64,000 bases of DNA from positions 20,761-84,760 of the forward strand of contig CAIOKO010000085.1 in the NCBI GenBank assembly GCA_903858935.1, written 5' to 3'. The notes below the pieces were generated by a model that did not search any database, was not told the DNA's origin, and saw only the letters and a list, made by a program, of their open reading frames with translations. Shown here one piece after another: positions 26,520 to 35,319 of this stretch (the first letter of the stretch is position 1; each line of letters starts with the position of its first letter). This stretch comes from an uncultured Schlesneria sp. GTDB taxonomy: Bacteria > Planctomycetota > Planctomycetia > Planctomycetales > Planctomycetaceae. A program made the position numbers and the translations under genes.

Positions 26520-26915
26520 ATGAACGACCAACTGAAGTACTATTCCAATAAGCTAGCCTACGAAATTGATTCCTGGGATCTCAAGGTTGCGATCGATGCG
26601 GGCGAGAAGATAACAATCGTGGACACTCGCTCGCCCGAAGCCTTTCAGCGTGGCCATATTCCAGGTGCAGTCAATTTGCCTCACCGAACGATTTCTGCTC
26701 CAACAACGTGTTCACTCGATATGTCTAAATTGATTGTCAGTTACTGTGACGGAATCGGTTGCAACGCTTCGACAAAAGGAGCGATGAAACTCACTCAGCT
26801 TGGGTTTCGTGTGAAAGAGCTAATTGGAGGAATGGATTGGTGGAAACGAGACGGCTACGAGATTCACAATGAGTCTTCGCTGGAGACGCCGAATCAGTGC
26901 GGGTGTGAATCGTAG
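26520..26915 (+). CDS. Rhodanese-domain protein
   Basis: A 131-residue single-domain rhodanese. IVDTRSPEAFQRGHIPGAVNLPH is the classic CDC25/rhodanese entry motif. The active-site loop is YCDGIGCNAS, with the catalytic Cys at the start and a second Cys five residues later. GFRVKELIGGMDWWKRDGY closes the domain. A CGC motif ends the protein. It transfers sulfane sulfur or senses thiol state in the cytoplasm. It starts 34 bases after the DUF1501 gene, so it is probably the third gene of that operon. ATG 26520 avoids overlap with the upstream gene. Confidence 0.88.
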   Translation: MNDQLKYYSNKLAYEIDSWDLKVAIDAGEKITIVDTRSPEAFQRGHIPGAVNLPHRTISAPTTCSLDMSKLIVSYCDGIGCNASTKGAMKLTQLGFRVKELIGGMDWWKRDGYEIHNESSLETPNQCGCES

Positions 26916-26933
26916 CGATCATTGTGGCTGACG

Positions 26934-27521
26934 CTACTTTTTCTGATTCGCTTTCACCGTTTCCCAGTGCTTCCGAATGACGGCGGCGGCTTCGTCTTTA
27001 ATTGACAGGACCTTTGTCGGCAGAGATTGCTTGGGCGGCAATGGTACTGCGGCAGGCGCCGAAGACGGGACAGAATTTTTCGCGGTATCAGAACCAGCGT
27101 CTGATTTCGATTTCCCCGAAATAATGGCGGTATCAGTCCCCGTGTAATTTGAACCAGGATCCATCAGCCAGTCTGCGATTTCGTTGTCGGATACTTTCGG
27201 TTGACTGCCGCCAGCGGAAACCTTGGACTTTTGCAAGACAGGTACGGACAGCAATGTCGAGCCGATTCGCAGGACGTCGCCTTCTCTCAAGAGAGTCGGA
27301 GCTTTAATGGGCACATCATTGACGAACGTACCATTTTGGCTACCAAGATCCGTCACAAGAATTCCTTCCGCAGAATTCTTAATGACGCAATGCTTACGAC
27401 TGACAGAAGCCGATCCGATTCGAAGATCGCAATCTTCATCCCGCCCGACGACCATTTCTTTTGCTGGCAAAAGAAGCCGCTTTCCTTGAAGTTTTCCCGA
27501 TTGAATGACGAGCTCTGTCAT
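26934..27521 (-). CDS. FHA-domain protein
   Basis: A 195-residue cytosolic protein. Residues ~5-95 form a forkhead-associated domain that binds phosphothreonine: VVGRDEDCDLRIGSASVSRKHC holds the GR, S and H residues of the binding loops, and DLGSQNGTFVND the conserved Asn. The rest is a Ser/Ala/Pro-rich linker ending in a basic helix. AGAGGCG precedes ATG 27521. It is followed on the same strand (75 bases apart) by, and read after, a response regulator gene, so the two may share a transcript. The transmembrane Ser/Thr kinase at 48.4-51.1 kb is the only obvious kinase in the window. Confidence 0.88.
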   Translation of the reverse strand: MTELVIQSGKLQGKRLLLPAKEMVVGRDEDCDLRIGSASVSRKHCVIKNSAEGILVTDLGSQNGTFVNDVPIKAPTLLREGDVLRIGSTLLSVPVLQKSKVSAGGSQPKVSDNEIADWLMDPGSNYTGTDTAIISGKSKSDAGSDTAKNSVPSSAPAAVPLPPKQSLPTKVLSIKDEAAAVIRKHWETVKANQKK

Positions 27522-27596
27522 TTTTACGCCTCTTCCACTTTGCAGATACGATACGTCGGCTTCCAAAACCCCAACGACTTCAGATACAATTTCAAA

Positions 27597-28160
27597 TTAA
27601 CCCGGTACCGTCATTGGTTCACCACACTGTGGGCAAATCATACTTCGGCCTTTGTGAGCGGTACTGACTCGAAATCGCTTTCCACAAATGCACGTGAATC
27701 GAATTCTATCCGACGATTCTTTCGTATCATCCTGACGTGCTTTTGACCAGACGGCTTCAGCGACCTGACGAATGGTCGCAATCAGTTGTTCGGCCTCAAC
27801 CGGCTTCGTCAAATATTCATCGGCTCCTACGCGCTTCGCCAACGCCCGGGACTCGTCGCTGTCAATCGCACTGAAGATCAGAATGGGGATTGTATCATCA
27901 GAATGCTTCAGACGATCACAAATTTCGAAACCTGATTCGCCCGGTAAGATTAAGTCGAGGATCACAAAGTCGGGTTTCTGCATCACGAAGAATGACTGTG
28001 CTTGACCACCGTCCTTGGCGATTTTGACAGACATCCCATGATGTTCTAAGACGAGCTTCGTCGCATTTGCAGAGTCTGCATCATCTTCGACCAGCAACAC
28101 AAGGTTGACTGTCACACCAACATTCGCCAGCTGCGACCAACGATCACCATTCACGGGCAT
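27597..28160 (-). CDS. Response regulator with C-terminal zinc ribbon
   Basis: A 187-residue protein. Residues ~20-138 are a CheY-like receiver: the acidic pair in VEDD, the phospho-acceptor Asp in FVILDLILPG, the Ser in LIFSA and Lys in LTKP. Instead of a DNA-binding output it has a ~45-residue zinc-ribbon-like module with FTCICGKRF and MICPQCGEPM. Such a module suggests protein or nucleic-acid contact, not enzyme activity. No histidine kinase is nearby. The N-terminus is uncertain: ATG 28160 is used, but a later start close to the receiver is possible. Confidence 0.85.
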   Translation of the reverse strand: MPVNGDRWSQLANVGVTVNLVLLVEDDADSANATKLVLEHHGMSVKIAKDGGQAQSFFVMQKPDFVILDLILPGESGFEICDRLKHSDDTIPILIFSAIDSDESRALAKRVGADEYLTKPVEAEQLIATIRQVAEAVWSKARQDDTKESSDRIRFTCICGKRFRVSTAHKGRSMICPQCGEPMTVPG

Positions 28161-28638
28161 CACCAGTTAATTCCGTTTCGCGTCAATGGATAAGGGAAGT
28201 TGACAGGCCCGAAATCGCGTTACAGCGACGTCAATTGCGTTACATCCTTTTTGGGACAACGATTCATTGTCACGGGGCGAAGTTCGCATTCGCGCGACTC
28301 CCGTATGCATGCATACTTGAATACCTTAAAAACGATCTTGAAGCAACTACATCTTTTAATCGAAGACTATGAATTCTAGCGCCCAAACAGTGATTTACCA
28401 GAGATTTAAGACAAGATTCAGGTCACTGAAGTGTTGAGAAGTGACTTCAAAAACAGATTCGACAAGGAACAATGAATATTTGATGAACAGAAGGGCATTG
28501 AAAATTGTTGTCGCTGATGCGTCGAACCAACGGAACCCAAAATCAATTCTCTCATAGACTTTCAATAGGAGAATTCTGACTTGATCGAATACCATTTGCC
28601 AACGAATTCCGGATTTCAAATGAATTGAGGCATTTCCA
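28161..28638. other. Divergent intergenic region with a perfect palindrome
   Basis: About 478 bases between the response regulator (minus) and the DDAH-like gene (plus). It is AT-rich towards the right and contains the 14-bp palindrome at 28303-28316. Short frames here overlap flanking genes or lack coding character. It probably holds both promoters. Confidence 0.45.
28303..28316. promoter_or_regulatory. 14-bp perfect palindrome, possible operator
   Basis: GTATGCATGCATAC reads the same on both strands and lies between two divergent genes. It could be a dimeric regulator site. No second copy was noticed in the window. Confidence 0.3.
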
Positions 28639-29466
28639 ATGCACGAACTGAACCAGCCGACAATTCTGATGTGTCCGCCTGATTTCTATGGAATCGAATA
28701 CGAGATCAATCCGTGGATGAACCGAAGCACGCCCAATGATCCTGCTCGTTCTCGCATCCAATGGCTCGGACTGCACGATGTGCTGGTCTCGCTCGGGGTG
28801 GATGTCCGGCTGATGGAACCGGTCCAGGGACTTCCCGATCTGGTGTTCACGGCAAATGCTGGCCTTGTCTGGAAGGACAAGGTTTTCCTCGCTTCATTCC
28901 GACATTCTGCAAGGCAGGGTGAAACAATCCGGGATGAGGCCTGGTTTCAGGCTGCTGGATTTGAAACACTCTTGTTGCCGTCTCCACTGAACTTTGAGGG
29001 AGCAGGCGACGCCCTGTTTTGTGGCGACACGTTATACGGCGGGTATCTCGTCCGCAGCGATGCCTCGGCGATACAATGGCTGGGAACCCGCATGGGATGT
29101 CGTGTCATCCCACTGCAGCTTGTTGATGATCATTACTATCATCTCGACACATGCTTTTGTCCGCTGGATGCCAGGACCGCGTTATATTTTCCGGCAGCAT
29201 TCGATGATTACGCTCGCCGGGCATTATCTCAGATCCCTCACCTGATCCCTGTGCATCCGGATGAAGCGTCCCGATTCGCCTGCAATGCGGTTGTCGTTGG
29301 TCGCCACGTCGTGTTGAACACAGGTTGCCCGCGTCTTGAAGCCGACCTGACATCACATGGTTTTACACCCCATTCCACGCCGCTTGACGAGTTCCTTAAG
29401 GCGGGGGGAAGCGCAAAATGCCTGACACTTCGCCTGGATGGAGAAGATGCGGCAATCTGGCCGTGA
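28639..29466 (+). CDS. Amidinotransferase/dimethylarginine dimethylaminohydrolase-like enzyme
   Basis: A 275-residue guanidine-modifying enzyme of the DDAH/arginine deiminase superfamily. The entry motif PDLVFTANAGL is at 66-76. Catalytic candidates are Glu120 and Asp124 in FEGAGDAL, His168 in YYHLD and the nucleophile Cys261 in GGSAKCLTL. Likely reactions are hydrolysis of dimethylarginine to citrulline, or of a related guanidino compound such as arginine or succinylarginine. The protein is cytosolic. The start ATG 28639 gives full family length. It stands alone, convergent with the photolyase gene. Confidence 0.88.
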   Translation: MHELNQPTILMCPPDFYGIEYEINPWMNRSTPNDPARSRIQWLGLHDVLVSLGVDVRLMEPVQGLPDLVFTANAGLVWKDKVFLASFRHSARQGETIRDEAWFQAAGFETLLLPSPLNFEGAGDALFCGDTLYGGYLVRSDASAIQWLGTRMGCRVIPLQLVDDHYYHLDTCFCPLDARTALYFPAAFDDYARRALSQIPHLIPVHPDEASRFACNAVVVGRHVVLNTGCPRLEADLTSHGFTPHSTPLDEFLKAGGSAKCLTLRLDGEDAAIWP

Positions 29467-29476
29467 GCAGCTCCAA

Positions 29477-30925
29477 TTACTTCGGTTGTTTGATCTGCGA
29501 TAACGCTTGAAGAGCTCGAAGCCTCGCTTCATGATGATCAACAATGGGGTAAGGATAACTATGACCGAGATAAACCCCAGCCTTTGCCAAAACACCTTCT
29601 GGAGCCAACCATGGGGCATGTAAAAAGTCGGTAGGAAGTTGCCGCAATTCAGGCAACCACCGACGAAGATATTCGCCACTGGGATCGAATTTCTCAGACT
29701 GACTTGTCGGATTGAAGACTCGGAAATATGGCGCTGCATCTGCTCCACAACCTGCAGTCCATTGCCAACCCAGCGTATTGCTGGCGAGATCGGCGTCCAC
29801 CAGGGTATCCCAAAACCACTCAGCACCGCGCTGCCACGCGATCAGTAAATCCTTGACAAGGAACGAAGCGACAATCATGCGAACGCGATTGTGCATCCAT
29901 CCCGTATTCCAGAGCTCTCGCATTCCCGCGTCAACAATTGGAAATCCAGTTTGTCCACGCTGCCAGGCGACCAGTCCTTCCGCATCTTCCCGCCAGGGAA
30001 ATCGAGAGAACTCAGACCGCAACGGCTGCCTGGTGGTTTTTGGGAAATGAAACAGCAAATGGTAGGCAAATTCTCGCCAGCCAATTTCTTTTATAAAGGT
30101 TTCCGCACCGGTTGATTCGCGTCCGCCTCGCTGCTCTTTGACTCGTCGATGCGTTTCGTGCCAGATTGTTCGCGGACTGATCTCACCGAAATGTAAATAG
30201 GGCGAAAGCATTGAAGTCCCGCGTTGGGCAGGCTGGTCACGAGCGACATCGTATTCAAAGACCGTCGATTCCAGAAATCGATCTAATTCAGCTTTTGCGG
30301 AATTCGCTCCCGTAAGCCAAGTCGTTTTCAATCCGGCATCCCACGAAATTGTCGGCAGGAGACCCAAGTGATCGATTGTTAACGAGCTGGGCCAGTGTTC
30401 GGGAGACGGCAGCCACTGAGGGGCTGGCTGAGGCATCGCGGGCGAATCGCGGTTCAGGCACGATTTCCAGAAAGGCGTAAATACCTGGTATGGGCGTCCT
30501 TCTTTCGTCTGGACTTCCCAAGGCTCAAATAGCAGTTGACCATTTGAGCTTTCGGCAATAATGCTTCGGCTTCGTAATTCCGCCTTAACTCGAGAATCTC
30601 TCAAGATACTCGCAGGTTCGTAGCACCGAGTCCAAAAAACGGCGGTCGCCTTTGTCTCTTCAATCAGAGACATCAGTTGGGAAAGAATATCCCCCTGTCG
30701 AATGATGAGTCTCGAGCCAAGAGAGATCAACTGGTCATTGAGTCGACCAAGAGAATGATGCAACCACCAGCGGCCAGCTGCACCGGCCTGCCAATCAGAT
30801 TGATCGGTGTCGTCAGAGACGTAAATCGGAATGATTGGGCCACCGTGATTGATCGCGGCCGTTAACGCAGGCTGATCGTCCAGTCTCAAGTCTCGCCGAA
30901 ACCAGACAAGACTCGGCTCAATCAC
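29477..30925 (-). CDS. phr: Deoxyribodipyrimidine photolyase
   Basis: A 482-residue photolyase/cryptochrome protein that repairs UV-made pyrimidine dimers with light. The N-terminal domain starts WFRRDLRLDDQPAL (antenna-binding fold). The C-terminal FAD domain has TGFPIVDAGMRELWNTGWMH, NRVRMIVASFLVKDL and the tryptophan-rich segment DLASNTLGWQWTAGCG followed by YFRVFNP. Length and motifs match class I CPD photolyases. Its start overlaps the stop of the upstream MerR-type regulator by four bases (ATGA), indicating translational coupling and joint control. Confidence 0.95.
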   Translation of the reverse strand: MIEPSLVWFRRDLRLDDQPALTAAINHGGPIIPIYVSDDTDQSDWQAGAAGRWWLHHSLGRLNDQLISLGSRLIIRQGDILSQLMSLIEETKATAVFWTRCYEPASILRDSRVKAELRSRSIIAESSNGQLLFEPWEVQTKEGRPYQVFTPFWKSCLNRDSPAMPQPAPQWLPSPEHWPSSLTIDHLGLLPTISWDAGLKTTWLTGANSAKAELDRFLESTVFEYDVARDQPAQRGTSMLSPYLHFGEISPRTIWHETHRRVKEQRGGRESTGAETFIKEIGWREFAYHLLFHFPKTTRQPLRSEFSRFPWREDAEGLVAWQRGQTGFPIVDAGMRELWNTGWMHNRVRMIVASFLVKDLLIAWQRGAEWFWDTLVDADLASNTLGWQWTAGCGADAAPYFRVFNPTSQSEKFDPSGEYLRRWLPELRQLPTDFLHAPWLAPEGVLAKAGVYLGHSYPYPIVDHHEARLRALQALSQIKQPK

Positions 30926-31860
30926 GATGCAAGTTCATCAGGCGTCGTCGGAGTTCCGATACGTCGGATCGCTTTTGCAAATGAGTGCAACTGTTGCATT
31001 GACTCGCAATGGCAGCAGTAAGTCAATTTCGTTCGAATTTCTTCATTAAACGCCCGACCGCCGATCACCAAGGCTGCTCCGACCGATTCAGCAGCATCAG
31101 ACAATTTCTTGAAATCGCTCGCGAATTGATCGACATCACTGATCTTTACAGATGCAGCAAGCCAGAAAAGCTTGGGTCTGGTATCAAGAATTGCACGTAC
31201 CATTGAATCAAATGGTATCGCAGTTCCAAGCGAATTTGCGTTCCAGCCAGCGTCGCGAAGTACCAATTCGGTCATCGTCGTAGGCAACGAACACGTGTCG
31301 CCAGTTAAAGTCCCGCCGATTGCCGTCCAATAAGGATTAATTGGTGGTAGAATATGACGCAATTCAAAAAGTACTCGTTGAGCGACCTCGCAACTGCGAC
31401 GTTCCTGATAAATGTCCGCTGAATGTCCTTCCCAATGACGACTAATCTCAGTGAAAGCGGGACACAGCACTTTATCGCAAATTGCACTGATGGTGTGCTT
31501 GGAGTTATAGAGCTCAAAAACATACTGCCAAGCCCGATCTCCATCCCCCTTGATCAACGCATCGCTCACCGCCTGCACTGCTCGATCTGGTCCAAGTCGA
31601 TCTAGTCCCACGACCGTCCGATCCAGTCCATTCGATGATTGGGGAGAATGAGTCTGTAAACCGAATCCTTCAAGACTGATGATATTGATATCGTGGTTGC
31701 GTTCTTTCACGAATCGCAGAACGTCGCTGACCGGTAGCTTGCGATGACCACCCTCTGTTTTGATTGTTTTAATCAAACCACGATCGCACCAACGCTTGAG
31801 AGTTGACTCACTCACGCCGATTGCTCGGGAAACTTGTTTGGGCGACAACATATCAACCAT
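30922..31860 (-). CDS. MerR-type regulator with degenerate cobalamin-binding domain (CarH/LitR-like)
   Basis: A 312-residue regulator. Residues ~4-55 are a MerR-type helix-turn-helix (LSPKQVSRAIGVSESTLKRW, EGGHRKLPVSDVLRFV). Residues ~90-170 match the helical B12-capping domain and ~175-300 the Rossmann B12-binding domain of CarH/LitR light sensors. In CarH the capping motif is W-x9-EH and the lower cobalt ligand is the His of an ExH-type loop. Here these read W143...E153-R154 and GDTC190SLP, so both histidines are missing. It is coupled to phr by an ATGA overlap, as expected for light control of repair. Loss of B12 binding is inference. ATG 31860 is preferred over a 61-residue-longer form. 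Confidence 0.85.
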   Translation of the reverse strand: MVDMLSPKQVSRAIGVSESTLKRWCDRGLIKTIKTEGGHRKLPVSDVLRFVKERNHDINIISLEGFGLQTHSPQSSNGLDRTVVGLDRLGPDRAVQAVSDALIKGDGDRAWQYVFELYNSKHTISAICDKVLCPAFTEISRHWEGHSADIYQERRSCEVAQRVLFELRHILPPINPYWTAIGGTLTGDTCSLPTTMTELVLRDAGWNANSLGTAIPFDSMVRAILDTRPKLFWLAASVKISDVDQFASDFKKLSDAAESVGAALVIGGRAFNEEIRTKLTYCCHCESMQQLHSFAKAIRRIGTPTTPDELAS

Positions 31861-32439
31861 CAGCAAAACATCCCTTGTACGTCTGACTTTTAGGCAATCA
31901 GGGTGTCGAAATTGAAAAAACACCTTTGAATCTGGCCGTTTCACCTGGAAAATGCCGAGACGTAACTCTGAATTGGGTACCGATTTTTCAGTTACGCTGG
32001 GCAGGATGTTTCTAGGCACGATTGGCCGCAATTCAACCCTCAAATTTCAATGACTCCCATTTTTTACCTTGATTCCGTCTGATTCATTTCAGCTCACCCG
32101 AATGGGTTTTCAGTAAGATGACATTTTAGATTTCCTGGAGACCCTCGCCTCGAATTTATTTTCAGTGTCTTTTCTCTCAATGACACGAAGGCAATCCACA
32201 AAACTAAAATGTTGCCTGAAAACGCAAAAAGTTCCTTTTTGCCGAGCTTGAGCTCCCCAACACGGATCACTGTGATGCAGGTCAGTAACGCATACTAAGA
32301 GATTAACACCCAGTTGGTTTCAGAGTCAACAACATTGTGGGATCTGCATTGTAAGAGAGCGACAATTCAGGGAAAAGCCGATTAAAATCGTTACCAGGCT
32401 TTTGGCTCACCAGCGCGAGGCGACTGAAATTGGATCTTT
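31861..32439. other. Divergent intergenic region between the MerR-type regulator and the KaiB-like gene
   Basis: About 579 bases. The first ~180 bases could encode an N-terminal extension of the regulator but show no conserved motif. The rest is AT-rich with several T-runs and probably carries divergent promoters, likely including the regulator's own operator. I cannot assign specific sites. Confidence 0.4.
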
Positions 32440-32667
32440 ATGACGGATAATCACAGGAATCAACCTGTTCTTTTGTACTTTATTTCGACCAATAATAGAT
32501 CACGTGCCATTAAGGCGGCGGTCAATGTGCAATTGGCCCGTCTAACCTCTTCATATTTCCAATTTATTCCGGCACTTTCCATACTGAACGAGGCAGAAGA
32601 CAAGGTTTTGCGAAAAACGCAATGCGATACGCTTTTGAGTATTTCGGAGGATTTGTCATTCCTTTAA
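32440..32667 (+). CDS. KaiB-like thioredoxin-fold small protein
   Basis: A 75-residue protein that lines up with KaiB: VLLYFISTNNRSRAIKAAVN matches the first strand and helix (LKLYVAGNTPNSVRAI), QFIPALSILNEAEDKVL matches the second strand and ExDKIL segment, and KTQCDTLLSIS the xPTLxK end. The cis-proline of the PTL motif is replaced by Asp. KaiB binds KaiC rings in the clock; orphan KaiB-like proteins elsewhere serve stress or signalling roles. No kaiC is in the window. It is divergent from the light-sensor-like regulator and its end overlaps the mgtE end by 12 bases. Family call by eye, moderate certainty. Confidence 0.5.
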   Translation: MTDNHRNQPVLLYFISTNNRSRAIKAAVNVQLARLTSSYFQFIPALSILNEAEDKVLRKTQCDTLLSISEDLSFL

Positions 32668-34041
32668 GAGTGTGCCGCTTAACACCATCGTGGAGACCGA
32701 GAAATAGATTACCAAACCCGTAACATCGACAAATGTCGCGACGAAGGGGGCAGACGACGTAGCAGGGTCAAGCCCCAACTTTTTTAGCCCAAATGGGAGC
32801 ATTGAACCAATAACCGAACCCCATAGGACAATTGCCACAAGGGAAAGGCTGACGGCAACGCCAACCTGGATCCAGTGGGGGCCGTAGACATCCGAAAAAG
32901 CGCTCCAGATGGCAATCCTAAGGAATCCGATCGAGCCGAGAATCACACCAAGGATTGCACCCGATAGTAATTCGCGGCGAAAGACACTGATCCAGTCGGC
33001 TAATCGGATTTCGCCAACAGCCAGTGCGCGGACGATTAATGTTGCAGCCTGGGACCCCGAGTTTCCGCCGCTGGAAATAATCAACGGGATAAAGAGTGCC
33101 AACACGACCGCTTTCGCGATCTGATGTTCGAAGTACCCCATGGCCGTCGCCGTGAGCAGTTCACCTAGAAACAAAATCACCAGCCAGGTCGCTCGCTTAT
33201 GGACCATTGTCAGCAAAGGCGTCGTGGCATAGGGTTCACTTAATGCTTCCAATCCACCAAATTTTTGCGCGTCTTCGGTCGCCGCCTGCTCTGCGACATC
33301 CAGCACATCATCGATTGTGACGATTCCCACAAGCTTATTGTGGTTATCAATGACCGGTAAGGCGGTACGGTCATAGCGTCGGAACACTTCGATCGCAGAT
33401 CGTTTCAGGTCAGTCGCTCTTAATGAAACAAAGTTCGTATCCATCAGACGTTCGATCGTCGTGTGGACCGGTGCAAGTAGAATCTGTCGGATTCGTAAAT
33501 CGTCGATTAAGTGCATGTCATGGTCTACAACGTAAACCACATTCAGTGACTCGCTGTCTTGGCCGTGGCGTCGAACGTGATCAAGAACGTGTTCGACTGT
33601 CCAATTTGACCGTACGGCAACAAAATCCGGTGACATCAGTCGGCCAACACTGTCTTCAGGGTATTCCAAAAGCGATCGTGCGATGGCCTGCTGCTGAGCG
33701 GAAAGTGTTTGCAGGTGCTTCTCGCGGTCGGCTTCGTTAAGCTCTTCAAGCAGCGCGGTTCGATCATCTGCCGACATGTCATTGAACAGGGCACCCGCAT
33801 CTGTCGGATCCAGACTCTCCAGCAAGAAGTGCTGAGTTTGTCGATCAAGATATTCGAAAATCAGAGTTCGTTGCGGACCGTGCAACAATTGAAATGCAGT
33901 ACGTTCATCTTCATCACTCAGGTCTTCAAACAGCTCGGCAATGTCAGCGGGTTGCCACATGTCCAGCACTTCACTGAGCGTTGTCCCATCGCGCGTCTCA
34001 AGCAATTCACGAATTTCGGGAAGCATCAGCTTGCTGAGCAT
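32656..34041 (-). CDS. mgtE: Magnesium transporter MgtE
   Basis: A 461-residue Mg2+ channel. Residues ~1-130 are the MgtE N domain (DIAELFEDLSDEDERTAFQLL). Two CBS domains follow (about 135-260, with LMDTNFVSLRATD and VGIVTIDDVLDV); Mg2+ binding between these domains closes the pore. Five membrane helices make up the C-terminal third, including IPLIISSGGNSGSQAATLIVRAL and the selectivity-filter helix FVATFVDVTGLVIYF with its Asp. It begins 9 bases after moeA stops, so the two are co-transcribed. Confidence 0.95.
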   Translation of the reverse strand: MLSKLMLPEIRELLETRDGTTLSEVLDMWQPADIAELFEDLSDEDERTAFQLLHGPQRTLIFEYLDRQTQHFLLESLDPTDAGALFNDMSADDRTALLEELNEADREKHLQTLSAQQQAIARSLLEYPEDSVGRLMSPDFVAVRSNWTVEHVLDHVRRHGQDSESLNVVYVVDHDMHLIDDLRIRQILLAPVHTTIERLMDTNFVSLRATDLKRSAIEVFRRYDRTALPVIDNHNKLVGIVTIDDVLDVAEQAATEDAQKFGGLEALSEPYATTPLLTMVHKRATWLVILFLGELLTATAMGYFEHQIAKAVVLALFIPLIISSGGNSGSQAATLIVRALAVGEIRLADWISVFRRELLSGAILGVILGSIGFLRIAIWSAFSDVYGPHWIQVGVAVSLSLVAIVLWGSVIGSMLPFGLKKLGLDPATSSAPFVATFVDVTGLVIYFSVSTMVLSGTLLKE

Positions 34042-34050
34042 TTTTTTATT

Positions 34051-35277
34051 TCACCAACCGAAGGTTTCAAGTTCGTCGCCGGCTCGGTACTGACGAGCCT
34101 CGCCAGAAAGATAGGCCATTCCATTCGCTGCGACGGTACCGCAGAGATCGGACGAACCATGCCAAGGGACCAGCGTGACAGCGAGACTGCCAGCCCTTTG
34201 GGTCAAACGCGCCGGATGATACGTCGGGCGGTCGGGTCGGGTCGAGTAATCGTGCTCAAGTTTCGCCAATTTCGGCGGAACCATTACCGGCACCAATCCC
34301 ATCAATCGCCTGATAGCTGTACGAACGAACAACTCACAACAAACCAAGCTGCTAACGGGGTTTCCTGGCAAGCCAAATACGTAACATTGGGAACAATCCC
34401 CATGATCCGTAAGGCCGTTTCGCCCCCCTTTTCCAAACCAGATCGGCTTCCCCGGCTTCATATCAACCTTGTGAAAGATTTCGGTCACACCCATTTCAGC
34501 GAGTGTGATTGGCACAAGATCAAGTGTGCCAGCCGATACGCCACCCGAAAGAACAAGGATGTCGCATTGCAGTCCCTGTTGAATTTTCAGTCGCAACTCA
34601 TCACGATCGTCGCGTGCAATGCCAAGTCTAACTGGAATGCCGCCGGCAATCTCGATCTGAGCGGCCAGCATGGATGCATTGGAATTCCTGATCTGAGCAG
34701 GTCCTGGTTTTTCTTCGATGGGAACCAACTCGTCACCGGTCGCAAGTACAGCGACATTTGGTCGACGGCGAGCGGGTACAACGGCGTATCCCAGTTCAGC
34801 AAGTGCTCCAATACGGGGAGCACTTAAAACATCACCAATACGCAGAACACGGTCTCCGGCTGAAGCGGATGTTCCGCGTAGGATCGTGTTCGTTCCCACT
34901 CGCAGCGGCACCGTTTTAATTAAGACTTGATCGCCGTCCCGAGAAGTCTCCTCAATCTTGACGACAACATCGGCACCACCAGGCATCGGGGCACCCGTCA
35001 TGATTTGAGCCGCTTCGCCCGCTCCGACGTTTTTCATGGGAACGCGGCCAGCCGTGATGATTTCCGTTACGCGAAGCGATGCAAAGCCGCTCGAAACGTC
35101 TCTCGAGCGGACCGCGTAACCATCCATCAAACTCTTGTCAAACGGGGGAATGTCTTCTGGACTGTAGACGTCTTCCCCGAGCACCAGTCCGAGCGAGTCT
35201 TCCAGAGTAATATCCGTAAGACCAAACGGCTGGACCGTTGCCACCAATTTTTCGATCGCTGCGGCAACCGTCAGCAT
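34051..35277 (-). CDS. moeA: Molybdopterin molybdenumtransferase MoeA
   Basis: A 408-residue enzyme that inserts molybdate into adenylylated molybdopterin, the last step of Moco synthesis. Features in order: LGRVLxEDV-type region (LGLVLGEDVYSPEDIPPFDKS), MDGYAVRS, GEAAQIMTGAPMPGGAD, the MoCF-fold GDELV (VLATGDELVP) and LSGGVSAGTLDLV, then the late motif KPGKPIWFGK and GLPGNPVSSLV. All belong to MoeA. The product would serve enzymes such as the FdhF/YdeP-type oxidoreductase at 7-9.5 kb. mgtE follows after 9 bases; Mg2+ is required by the reaction, but the pairing may be incidental. Confidence 0.95.
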   Translation of the reverse strand: MLTVAAAIEKLVATVQPFGLTDITLEDSLGLVLGEDVYSPEDIPPFDKSLMDGYAVRSRDVSSGFASLRVTEIITAGRVPMKNVGAGEAAQIMTGAPMPGGADVVVKIEETSRDGDQVLIKTVPLRVGTNTILRGTSASAGDRVLRIGDVLSAPRIGALAELGYAVVPARRRPNVAVLATGDELVPIEEKPGPAQIRNSNASMLAAQIEIAGGIPVRLGIARDDRDELRLKIQQGLQCDILVLSGGVSAGTLDLVPITLAEMGVTEIFHKVDMKPGKPIWFGKGGRNGLTDHGDCSQCYVFGLPGNPVSSLVCCELFVRTAIRRLMGLVPVMVPPKLAKLEHDYSTRPDRPTYHPARLTQRAGSLAVTLVPWHGSSDLCGTVAANGMAYLSGEARQYRAGDELETFGW

Positions 35278-35319
35278 AATGCTACTTCACGCGGGTTGAA
35301 TCGGATGTCTAAGATTTAA

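Noticed and set aside
33709..34827. 372-residue plus-strand frame across mgtE and moeA
   Set aside because: Long but antisense to two certain genes; composition is that of a shadow frame.
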